Shown in pieces: positions 33,487 to 41,162 of a stretch of 46,601 nucleotides of DNA (position 1 is its first letter; the number at the start of each line of letters is the position of its first letter). The position numbers and the translations under genes were made by a program. Location of the stretch: contig NZ_AWFG01000021.1 in NCBI RefSeq assembly GCF_000682695.1, forward strand, positions 1-46,601. Reading direction: 5' to 3'. The stretch is from Hyphomonas chukchiensis. Lineage in GTDB: Bacteria; Pseudomonadota; Alphaproteobacteria; Caulobacterales; Hyphomonadaceae. A model generated the notes under the pieces. It saw only the letters and a program-made list of their open reading frames with translations. It had not been told where the DNA came from and searched no databases.

Positions 33487-34237
33487 TTTGACGGGAAAAA
33501 GGGTACTTGTGACCGGCGCCTCCAAAGGTATCGGTCTGGCGATTGCGCATGCCTTTGCGCGCGAAGGATGTGACCTTGTAATTGTCTCCAGAACAGCAAC
33601 AGAGTTGGAATCCAGCGCGGCTTCCATCGAGAGCGCGTTCGGTACAAATGTTACGTCGATCGCAGCTGATCTCTCCAGTGAAGCCGAGGTTAGTCGTGTG
33701 GCGCGCGAGGCGGGCGCCTGCGATATTCTCATCAACAATGCTGGAGCAATTCCACCCGGTGCCCTCTCGTCGCTTGCCATGAGTGTCTGGAGGCGAGCAT
33801 GGGACTTGAAAGTCTTTGGCTACATGGCGCTGACACATGCCTGCTACGAGCAGATCGCGGCCCGCAAAGGCGCTATCGTGAATATTATTGGCGCAGCCGG
33901 GTCTTATCCGAATCCCGCTTACCTCGCAGGCAGCACGGGAAACGCCGCCCTCATGTCCTTCACGCAGGCTTTTGCGAAGGAAGCAAGAAAGGATGGCGTC
34001 CGGGTTGTCGGCGTCAACCCCGGGCCGGTGGCAACGGAGCGGTTCGAAATGCTGCTGAGAGCCGAAGCACTGCGTCAGTTTGGAGATGAATCCAGATGGG
34101 AGGCCCTGCTAACGACAATGCCGTTCGGCCGGGCGGCGCGGGTTGAGGAAATCGCGGACACGGTCGTGTTCCTCGCTTCCCCACGCTCAAGTTACACCAC
34201 CGGCACTGTCGTCGCGATTGATGGAGGTATGATATGA
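33476..34237 (+). CDS. Short-chain dehydrogenase-like protein lacking the catalytic Lys (253 aa)
   Basis: The Rossmann motif TGASKGIG (13-20) and NNAG are intact, so a dinucleotide should bind. In the active-site region the Tyr149-x3-Lys motif reads Y-LAG-S, so the Lys is Ser153 ([14 protein letters not shown]). SDR subgroups with this change exist, and they may use another base or catalyse a different reaction. I chose ATG 33476 ([14 protein letters not shown]), which overlaps the FAH gene; the 24 upstream open codons are shared with that gene. It ends in an ATGA overlap with the next gene. Confidence 0.92.
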   Translation: MDLDLTGKRVLVTGASKGIGLAIAHAFAREGCDLVIVSRTATELESSAASIESAFGTNVTSIAADLSSEAEVSRVAREAGACDILINNAGAIPPGALSSLAMSVWRRAWDLKVFGYMALTHACYEQIAARKGAIVNIIGAAGSYPNPAYLAGSTGNAALMSFTQAFAKEARKDGVRVVGVNPGPVATERFEMLLRAEALRQFGDESRWEALLTTMPFGRAARVEEIADTVVFLASPRSSYTTGTVVAIDGGMI

Positions 34238-35151
34238 CCGGCAAAGACACCGTGGGATTCATCGGGCTGGGCGATATCGGTGCGCCCATGGCCCATAGAA
34301 TTCTTGAATCGGGTCTGGCGCTTGTTGTCTGGAACCGGACGGAATCCAAGATGGCTCCTCTCAAGTCTGCCGGCGCGGCAACAGCAGGATCGCCGGCTGA
34401 ACTCGCGGAGAGCTGTGAAATTATCTGCATCTGCGTGGACAGCGCAGCGGCCATGGATGACGTCCTGTTTGGAAATTCTGGGATAACCAGGGCAACCCGC
34501 AGCAAGGTTGAATTGGTTATCGATCATTCTACTTTGGCTCCAGGTGATGCCAAAAAGCTCGCGAGCCAGCTCGTCGAGCATAATATCGGATTTCTCGACG
34601 TACCGGTTTCGGGCGGGGCCGTCGGCGCCCGAGCCGGCACATTGGCAGCCATGGCAGGCGGCGATGCGAAGCTTCTGGATCGAGCGCGGCCGATTATTGC
34701 TTCCTTTGCGAACCAGATCACACACATGGGTCCGATCGGCGCAGGCCAGGCCGCTAAGGCGTGCAACCAGATCATCAATTTTGGAAACATGGCGGCCCTG
34801 GCCGAAGCAATGGCTCTTGCCCAAAGGTTTGACATTGCCAAGGAGCGTATTCCCGAAGCCATTGCTGGCGGGTTTGCCGATTCAAACATTGCACGCGAGT
34901 ACAAGCGGTCATTCGATGCAGACGACTTCAGCCCGGTTCGATATCTCGTCGAAGGGCTCAGGAAATTTTATTCGGCGCAGATCGACACCGACTATCGAGG
35001 ACAACTTGGCATACTGATGAAAGACCTTTCGATCGCGCTGGATATGGGCCGATCGACCGGCGTCCCATTGCCGACTGTGACACAATTTGATTCCGTCTTC
35101 CGAATGCTGCAAAATATACCTGAGCAGACGTCGATAACATCAACCCCATAA
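34234..35151 (+). CDS. 3-hydroxyisobutyrate dehydrogenase-family beta-hydroxyacid dehydrogenase (305 aa)
   Basis: The NAD(P) motif [13 protein letters not shown] (8-20) ends with VVWNRTESK; the Arg-Thr favours [21 protein letters not shown] is the family substrate loop. The catalytic Lys sits in [11 protein letters not shown]. Family members oxidise beta-hydroxyacids or reduce short semialdehydes and imines. It is coupled to the SDR by an ATGA overlap. It could handle a methyl-branched C4 fragment, which would fit the racemase in this window, but that is speculation. Confidence 0.93.
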   Translation: MTGKDTVGFIGLGDIGAPMAHRILESGLALVVWNRTESKMAPLKSAGAATAGSPAELAESCEIICICVDSAAAMDDVLFGNSGITRATRSKVELVIDHSTLAPGDAKKLASQLVEHNIGFLDVPVSGGAVGARAGTLAAMAGGDAKLLDRARPIIASFANQITHMGPIGAGQAAKACNQIINFGNMAALAEAMALAQRFDIAKERIPEAIAGGFADSNIAREYKRSFDADDFSPVRYLVEGLRKFYSAQIDTDYRGQLGILMKDLSIALDMGRSTGVPLPTVTQFDSVFRMLQNIPEQTSITSTP

Positions 35152-35212
35152 GGACGACGCGCATGGTCGCAAGCATGCCCCCCAAATGCTATGCTCACCT
35201 GAGGATGAGTAC

Positions 35213-35989
35213 ATGACGTCTTGCCTGATCACGACACGCAGCGGCGCAATTGTGGTCGTCACATTGAATCGTCCTTCGGTTCTCAACGCCCTCTCCCGTG
35301 AACTCAGGCGAGAGTTTTGCACCGCCTTGCAGCATCTGGATGACGACCCGTCTGTTCGCGCCATCATATTGACAGGAGCAGGTGAGCGGGCCTTCACAGC
35401 CGGACTGGATCTCACTGAAACAGCGGATGAGCTTCCTGGTACAATCGAACGAGTCGATGGCGCCAACCCCGTCGCGGCGATCGAAGCATGTTCGAAGCCT
35501 GTAATCGCTGCGGTCAATGGCTTGTGCATTACCGGCGGAATGGAAATTGCTCTTGCGTGCGATATCGTTTTTGCTGCTCGTACGGCGCGGTTTGCAGATA
35601 CCCATGTTCGTGTCGGCCTGCTACCAGGTTGGGGCCTGTCTCAAAGGCTGTCTCGGCAGATCGGCCGACAGAGGGCAAAGGAAATCTCGCTCTCTGGAAA
35701 CTTTGTCAATGCGGATCGCGCCTTCGCACTTGGACTGGTAAACGATGTCGTCGACCCGACCGAACTCATGAGCCATTGCCTTGAGTTTGCAAAGAGCATC
35801 GCAGATGCGGACCAAGACACTGTGGGGGCCTATAGCAAACTTATTGATGATGGTTTGGCTTGCACTTTTGCAGAAGCGGTTGAGCTTGAGAAATTGCGAT
35901 GTGCGTCCCACGCATCCCGGCTCGATGCGGAAGATATCGCAAATGGCATGAAGCGCGCGCAGAGTCTCAACCGGACGCAGACGTTTTAG
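35213..35989 (+). CDS. Crotonase-family protein with His in the first Glu position (258 aa)
   Basis: Crotonase motifs FTAGLDLT (61-68) and GLCITGGMEIAL are present. At the first catalytic position, FADTHVRVG has His131 instead of Glu; the second, Glu157 in RAKEISLSG, is kept. The ADTHxRVGLLPGWG form is also known from a group of actinobacterial EchA proteins, so this is a real subgroup and not damage. Reaction unclear. I prefer ATG 35213, with TGAGGAT upstream; ATG 35186 is in frame but has no such site. Last gene of the plus operon. Confidence 0.9.
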   Translation: MTSCLITTRSGAIVVVTLNRPSVLNALSRELRREFCTALQHLDDDPSVRAIILTGAGERAFTAGLDLTETADELPGTIERVDGANPVAAIEACSKPVIAAVNGLCITGGMEIALACDIVFAARTARFADTHVRVGLLPGWGLSQRLSRQIGRQRAKEISLSGNFVNADRAFALGLVNDVVDPTELMSHCLEFAKSIADADQDTVGAYSKLIDDGLACTFAEAVELEKLRCASHASRLDAEDIANGMKRAQSLNRTQTF

Positions 35990-36646
35990 GAAGTGACATG
36001 TCGCCAATGCGCGGACTTCAAAATGTAACCTTGTCGACGAACGTATTGCGCAAGCGGCAATAGTCCCTTTCGCACGGATCTTTCCAAGCATCGGTTCGAT
36101 CGAGTCATGCGCCTGGGTAGGCAGCAACGGATGACAACCTGCGTCACCTCGAGTGATCGCAGCAAAAAACTCGAGACTGCGACCACGACGCCCGAAGAAC
36201 AACGAAACATTTGTTCTATGCGTCTCGCGACAATGCATGCGCTTCTATTTCTATTCTCGTCTCCATTTCCGCGAGACATGTCAGAATACCCCGCGCACAG
36301 GCCATTTTCGATACGCGCCTAAAACAGCACACCTTTCCCTCCATATTGTCAGGTGAGCGCTTGCCCAGAACACCAGGCAGGATCGAGACTTCGGAATGGC
36401 AATTCAACTCCAATCTATTGAGTGAACGCCGCCCTGTCACCGATATCCAATACCCAGGCCACCCAAATGCAATTTCAGAATTTGACCCATGATAGTATGG
36501 CGCGCGACGGTCTCTTGAGGGCGGCGAACGACGCCCCGGCAAGCGTTGAACCTCAAATTGTCTGATTGACGCAGCGTGCGCACGCCCGCTAAGATTAAAA
36601 CGCAACGATAATTTCGAATAGTTCGTATCTTACCAGGGAAATGGCC
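35990..36646. other. Gene-free region before the dienoyl-CoA-reductase-like gene
   Basis: About 650 bases with no supported gene on either strand. It holds a 22-bp inverted repeat AGAACAA-N8-TTGTTCT (36196-36217), overlapping a copy of the 16-bp motif. Close to the downstream start it also holds TAGTTCGTAT (36619-36628), identical to a sequence before the racemase gene. Confidence 0.5.
36196..36218. promoter_or_regulatory. Inverted repeat overlapping the 16-bp operator-like motif
   Basis: AGAACAA (36196-36202) and TTGTTCT (36211-36217) are perfect 7-bp arms. The same bases also read as CGAAAC-attt-GTTCTA (36203-36218), matching the 16-bp consensus. It is about 430 bases from the next start, so a distal promoter or an unseen small gene is implied. 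Confidence 0.5.
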
Positions 36647-38671
36647 ATGCCAACGCTACCGGAACTCTATCAGCCCATGAAATTAGGGCGCTTCCAGATA
36701 CCAAACCGGTTGATGATGGCAGGCATGTCCGCGGGAACAAAAACGGACGAAAAAGGCGACGTTACGCCTGAGATGATCGCATACTATCTCGAACGGGCAC
36801 GCGGCGAGCCAGGCATGATTGCAATCGGTGCATCCCAGGTGATACCGCCCAAAAAACGGCTATTCGGGCCGCATGCCGGGATCGCGCTTTACAATGATGA
36901 CATTGTCCCATCACTCGCAAAACTGGTTGATGCGGTTCACCAGTATGACGTGAAGTTTGGTATCCAGCTATGGAATGGCGGCGGGACCGAAGGCACAAGC
37001 CACGAGGAGTTGTTTTCTCCATCGGGTCTTTCCTCCAATGTCCGAACGGCCCGGGGCGATGATACGGCACGCTACCGAGGCCAGCCAAACCGCGCGCTTG
37101 AGAAAGAAGAAATTTCCGAAATCGTCGATCACTTTGCCTCGGCCGCCAGACGGTGCGCTGATGCAGGATTTGACTTCGTCGAAATCCATGCGGGCCATGG
37201 CTATCTGATCAGCAACTTTCTGACACCGCTCTTCAATCGACGCACGGACGAATATGGCGGTTCTTTTGAGAACCGCACACGCTTCCTGCTTGAGGTCGTG
37301 ACCGCCGTGAAAAACGCTGTCGGCGATCGTATTGCAGTTGGTCTGAAGTACAATGGCGACGACTTTCTGGGCGAAGACGGCTGGACCCTCGAAGAATCTT
37401 GCCGCCTCGCTCCGATTGCCGAGAAAGCAGGTGCCGATTATATCACCGTCACCGCCGGTCTCGTCGGTTCTCCGAAACTTACAATCCCGCCAATGTACGA
37501 GCCGCAGGGATGCTACACCGACCTAGCCGCCGCTGTGAAACCACACATCAAAATTCCAGTCGGAACGATCGGTCGGATCAAGAACCCCGAGATGGCCCGC
37601 GATCTCGTAGCGGCCGGCAAGGCGGATTTTGTCTGTTTTGGGCGGGGCACGATTGCCGACCCGGAAATATTCCTGAAGACCCGGGAGGGTCGACTCGACG
37701 ACATCAGGCCGTGTCTTGCCGATTGCCGAGGCTGCATTGATGAGCACTTGCTTCGCAATGGCGGTGGCGACGCAAGCTGTGTCGTCAACCCACGGATGTC
37801 CCGCGAACTCACCTGTGTGGATATCCCCGGTTCAGCCTCTGCAAATCCGAAGAATGTCCTTGTCGTGGGCGGCGGTCTGGCGGGGATGGAGGCTGCGCGC
37901 AGAACCGCTTTTTCCGGGCATCGCGTAACCCTGTGTGAACGGCGGTCGAATTTGGGCGGGCAAATTCTGCTCGCCCGAAAAATGCCAGGACGCAAGGAGA
38001 TAGGCGATATCGTGCCGTGGTACGAGCGCCAGCTGGTCAAGCTTGGTGTTGATGTGCGCCTCGAGACCGAAGTCGATCTGAACTTGATGAAGCAACTTGC
38101 GCCAGACATCGTGTTCATCGCGACTGGAAGCGCTCCCACCGTCCCGCAAGACATGATGGACGTCGTCATGAATGCCGAGGACATTGAAATCATCATGCTG
38201 GACGACCTGGTCGAACATGACCTCGAGGCGGGCGGAAATGTCCTTGTGGTTGGCGGCGATCAAAACGGCATGGTTGTGGCAGATTATCTTGCGCAATCTG
38301 GCCGGAAGGTGACTGTTGCAGAATCACTCAATCACTTTGGCGGGAAGCTGGCTGCCCATGACCGCTGGTATCTGCTGAATCGGCAGAATGCCAAACACGT
38401 GAGGCGGATCAAGAATGTTCATAATGTGCAACTCGATCCGGGAACGAACGAGGTGATCCTTATCGGTGATGACGCACCGGAATCACTGCCCGGAATTAAC
38501 ACAATTGTCTTCGCCAGCGACCGCCGCTCCGAACGCGGCCTGATTGAAGTCGCTGAATCCTTGGGCGCCAAAACATACGTTGTCGGAGACGCCCATGATG
38601 TCACTTCGGAAAATGCGGGTACGATCTTTAACAACATCGCCCATGCATATGACACGGCCAGGCAAGTCTGA
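36647..38671 (+). CDS. 2,4-dienoyl-CoA reductase-like flavoprotein, OYE + FeS + FAD domains (674 aa)
   Basis: The N-terminal FMN barrel (1-340) has GFDFVEIHAGHGYLISNFL and the signature FNRRTDEYGGSFENR of the FadH/BaiCD class. An Fe-S cluster motif follows with Cys356, Cys360, Cys363 and Cys378; the x3-x2-x14 spacing differs from the usual x2-x3-x11. The C-terminal FAD/NAD domain starts VLVVGGGLAGMEAARR and contains a second GxGxxG-like stretch (VLVVGGDQNGMVVA). It would reduce an enoyl- or dienoyl-CoA or a ring enone. ATG 36647 has AGGGAA 6 bases upstream; ATG 36641 is too close to it. Confidence 0.93.
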   Translation: MPTLPELYQPMKLGRFQIPNRLMMAGMSAGTKTDEKGDVTPEMIAYYLERARGEPGMIAIGASQVIPPKKRLFGPHAGIALYNDDIVPSLAKLVDAVHQYDVKFGIQLWNGGGTEGTSHEELFSPSGLSSNVRTARGDDTARYRGQPNRALEKEEISEIVDHFASAARRCADAGFDFVEIHAGHGYLISNFLTPLFNRRTDEYGGSFENRTRFLLEVVTAVKNAVGDRIAVGLKYNGDDFLGEDGWTLEESCRLAPIAEKAGADYITVTAGLVGSPKLTIPPMYEPQGCYTDLAAAVKPHIKIPVGTIGRIKNPEMARDLVAAGKADFVCFGRGTIADPEIFLKTREGRLDDIRPCLADCRGCIDEHLLRNGGGDASCVVNPRMSRELTCVDIPGSASANPKNVLVVGGGLAGMEAARRTAFSGHRVTLCERRSNLGGQILLARKMPGRKEIGDIVPWYERQLVKLGVDVRLETEVDLNLMKQLAPDIVFIATGSAPTVPQDMMDVVMNAEDIEIIMLDDLVEHDLEAGGNVLVVGGDQNGMVVADYLAQSGRKVTVAESLNHFGGKLAAHDRWYLLNRQNAKHVRRIKNVHNVQLDPGTNEVILIGDDAPESLPGINTIVFASDRRSERGLIEVAESLGAKTYVVGDAHDVTSENAGTIFNNIAHAYDTARQV

Positions 38672-38735
38672 GTTTGATGGCCTGCACGTTTGCAAAATGC
38701 CATGTCGGATCGTTCAAAATGGATGTTCTTATCAT

Positions 38736-39242
38736 TTAGTCTACGGATGAATTTCCGCTGTTGTCTGCCTGGCGCGAAAGTGCCTCGGGACTCGGGAACA
38801 GCATGAACGTCCAATCGGCCACGACTGCAGGCTTGTCCCGCCCTTCAATGTCCATCCTGTATTCCATGCGAAGCAACACTCCCGGACCTCTGGGCTCAAC
38901 CCCTAATATTTTCAGACTGAGGCACACACGATCACCTCCGTGTACTACTGCGGGGAATCGGACACGGTCGAACCCATAGTTCAGGTCTGTCTCAATCCCA
39001 TCGATTTCGATCAGCTCCTGAGCAAGTGGCGGCGCCAGTGACAATGTCAGCAATCCGTGTGCGATTGTTCCGCCAAATACCGCTGAAGCGCGCCTGACGT
39101 CGACATGGATCCAATTGAAGTCATTTGCCGCTTGCGCGTAAAGATCAATCTTCTCCTGCCAGACCGTGACCCAGTCCGAGGGACCGATCTGTCGATTAAT
39201 ATGCCTGCCGAGTTCATGGACCGAAACGCGGAACTTGGTCAT
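38736..39242 (-). CDS. MaoC-family (R)-enoyl-CoA hydratase, single hotdog (168 aa)
   Basis: Asp41 and His46 in AANDFNWIHVD form the catalytic dyad of hydratase-2 proteins, followed by GGTIAHGLLTLSLAP, the usual hotdog helix. The NodN-like short form acts as a homodimer. It should hydrate an enoyl-CoA with the opposite stereochemistry to crotonases. It follows the flavoprotein gene 39329-40726 on the minus strand with an 86-base gap, and AGGTGAC precedes its ATG. It converges on the dienoyl-CoA-reductase-like gene. Confidence 0.93.
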   Translation of the reverse strand: MTKFRVSVHELGRHINRQIGPSDWVTVWQEKIDLYAQAANDFNWIHVDVRRASAVFGGTIAHGLLTLSLAPPLAQELIEIDGIETDLNYGFDRVRFPAVVHGGDRVCLSLKILGVEPRGPGVLLRMEYRMDIEGRDKPAVVADWTFMLFPSPEALSRQADNSGNSSVD

Positions 39243-39328
39243 GTCACCTGGTGCCCGCGTAAATGCGCTTGTGCGGCACCGGGTGCAGGGTCTTGAGATG
39301 CGGTCATGTCAGGATCCTCGTATCGAAT

Positions 39329-40726
39329 TCAAGCCGAAACCCGGGCGGCTCGCAGGCCGGCTTCCCGCCCGAACGTCGCAGAGCTGCTCAACGAGGACGC
39401 GCTGTAATATCCCCCGCCATGAAAGCCCCCAACGACTTCTCCTGCCGCAAACAACCCATCGATCGGTATGCCGAACCAATCGACAACGGCCATGGTGCCG
39501 TCCGTTGTTATCCCCCCATATGTCGACGTGATCGCATTGCCTGTGGCAGCTATATAGAATGGGGGCTGGTCGATTGGCAAAAGATTTGTCTGACGACCAA
39601 ATTCGGGATCCACGCCTTTCGCCACATTCCGGTTGTATGTCGCGATGGTTTTTTCCAGCATAGGGGCATCGATTCCCATGATCGTCGCGAGTGTGCTGAT
39701 CGTTTCTGCGGACTGAATATAGCCGGCCAGAAGCGCTTCCTTATAGTTGTTGACGGATGTGTCCTCATGAGAACGCTGCATCAACCGGTTATCAAAAACC
39801 TGAAATCCAATCCCTTCAGGCTGCGCCATTCCGATATTGCTCAATGCTTTATAACTTTGGCCTTCATTCGCGAAGCGAGCACCGCTCTTGTTCACCATGA
39901 TCCCACCTTCAAGAAAGGAAAAGAGAAGCGGTGGAATTTCGTCGGCCTTGTTCTGGATATCTGGATAATTTCGGATGCCGCCCCCGAACGAACCGGACAC
40001 ATACCCCAGATCGGCGTGTCCTGCACCAAGGTCCGACGCCATCATCAGGCCATCGCCGGTGTTTGCGATCCCGCCATGCTTCACTGCACCTGCCAATTCT
40101 GGTGCATACGTCTGAAGAAGCTCGCGGCTTCTTGAAAAACCTCCGGTGGCGAGCACGACGCCGCCTCTCGCACGAACGAATACTTCCCGGTCTCCAAACA
40201 TGACCAGTGCACCCTCCACCCTTCCCGTGTCAGACGACCGCCGAAGCCTGATGCCTGCAGATTTGGAATAATAGTGAATCCTTGGCTCAGCCTGGGCAGC
40301 CATATGAAGCATGGTTATCGCCCTGCCCGTCCCCGTAACATGGGCTCTGGAGACCGCAGGTGCGGGCACACGGTGAAGCTGAAATTTGACTCCGTGATTT
40401 CTCAGGAAATGGTAGGTATCGAGCTGCGACATCAGAAACCGGTCAATGAGTTCCGGGTTGTTCTTGTTCTTGCCGCTCGCCAGGAGATCCTGACGCAGTG
40501 CTTCCAGGCTGTCTTCCTGCCCTGCCGCCAACTGTTCTTCGGTTCCGCAAAAGACAAAAGCTCCCCCGGCAATCGCCGAGCTGCCACCCGGCTGTGCCGA
40601 TTTCTCCAGCAGGAGCACATCAGACCCGGCTTCAGCCGCAGCCAGGGCAGCGCAATGTCCAGCCATCCCCGCTCCCAACACGAGGACATCTGTCTCCTCC
40701 GGTATGGCGTTCGTTTCCCTCAACAT
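39329..40726 (-). CDS. FAD-dependent dehydrogenase, fumarate reductase/KstD-like (465 aa)
   Basis: An N-terminal FAD motif VLVLGAGMAGHCAALAAAEAG (about 14-34) is followed by EKSAQPGGSSAIAGG. The C-terminal GGITTDGTMAVVD and LFAAGEVVGGFHGGGYYSA cap the FAD site. This superfamily includes fumarate reductase, 3-ketosteroid delta1-dehydrogenase and tricarballylate dehydrogenase. A ring-desaturating role would suit an alicyclic substrate, but it cannot be told from sequence alone. First of two minus genes, with the MaoC protein downstream. Confidence 0.92.
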   Translation of the reverse strand: MLRETNAIPEETDVLVLGAGMAGHCAALAAAEAGSDVLLLEKSAQPGGSSAIAGGAFVFCGTEEQLAAGQEDSLEALRQDLLASGKNKNNPELIDRFLMSQLDTYHFLRNHGVKFQLHRVPAPAVSRAHVTGTGRAITMLHMAAQAEPRIHYYSKSAGIRLRRSSDTGRVEGALVMFGDREVFVRARGGVVLATGGFSRSRELLQTYAPELAGAVKHGGIANTGDGLMMASDLGAGHADLGYVSGSFGGGIRNYPDIQNKADEIPPLLFSFLEGGIMVNKSGARFANEGQSYKALSNIGMAQPEGIGFQVFDNRLMQRSHEDTSVNNYKEALLAGYIQSAETISTLATIMGIDAPMLEKTIATYNRNVAKGVDPEFGRQTNLLPIDQPPFYIAATGNAITSTYGGITTDGTMAVVDWFGIPIDGLFAAGEVVGGFHGGGYYSASSLSSSATFGREAGLRAARVSA

Positions 40727-40935
40727 GTAACTGGATCCTTCAAACCGTTTGGCGCCGCATATGGCTGCGCCCGATAGATGTCTTGCTGGTTGTTGCAGTT
40801 ACCCACATGTTCGCCTCTGGGCCGTCCACGATGCCTCCGGTCGAATGTGCCCTCGCATGGGTCATGGCGAAGCGCCTGACGGGATGTCCTGGCATGTCTG
40901 GTCGGTTGGAAATTGCATTCAGTCTGCTTGGGCAT
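40720..40935 (-). CDS. Small ORF or gene remnant (71 aa), function unknown
   Basis: ATG 40935 has an excellent ribosome-binding site (CGGAGG, 6 bases upstream), and the frame ends inside the start of the flavoprotein gene. The predicted peptide is very Arg/His/Gln-rich (TRHARTSRQALRHDP) and looks non-natural. Another frame over the same bases (ending at 40740) gives the more protein-like VRRFAMTHARAHSTGG and GPEANMWVTATTSK. This suggests a frameshifted remnant of a real gene, or a leader. I recognise no family. Confidence 0.25.
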   Translation of the reverse strand: MPKQTECNFQPTRHARTSRQALRHDPCEGTFDRRHRGRPRGEHVGNCNNQQDIYRAQPYAAPNGLKDPVTC

Positions 40936-41162
40936 GATAGCCTCCGTTTCGAAATCCTGACCAACCCTGACTTATCCGAGAGCAGGATCGATGGTCGCCA
41001 CCTGAGATATGATACGTTTGTTTTATAGTCTCGGCTTGATGCTGATTACTAGTTTCTAAAAACCTGAAAACCGGCTTGCTGTTTCTGTCATTCATCATGT
41101 CCTTCTGCTGACATAGACTGGTCTGGAACCATTATTGGAATTCAGCGGCTGGGAGAAATTTC
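40727..41162. other. Intergenic region between divergent flavoprotein genes
   Basis: About 430 bases. It holds the doubtful small ORF on the minus strand, an operator-like motif at 41010-41025, and GGGAG at 41151-41155, which serves the GTG start at 41163. Confidence 0.5.
41010..41025. promoter_or_regulatory. Copy of the recurrent 16-bp operator-like motif
   Basis: TGATAC-gttt-GTTTTA, about 140 bases before the monooxygenase start. Arms are identical to those of the copy at 23636-23651. Confidence 0.55.

Noticed and set aside
36107..36322. 71-codon plus-strand frame in the gap before the dienoyl-CoA-reductase-like gene
   Set aside because: No ribosome-binding site or family resemblance; it also runs through the palindrome at 36196-36217.
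41119..41131. TGGT-ctgga-ACCA as a further GntR operator before the monooxygenase
   Set aside because: The arms match, but the 5-base spacer differs from the 3-base spacer of the twin sites, so spacing is wrong for the same protein.
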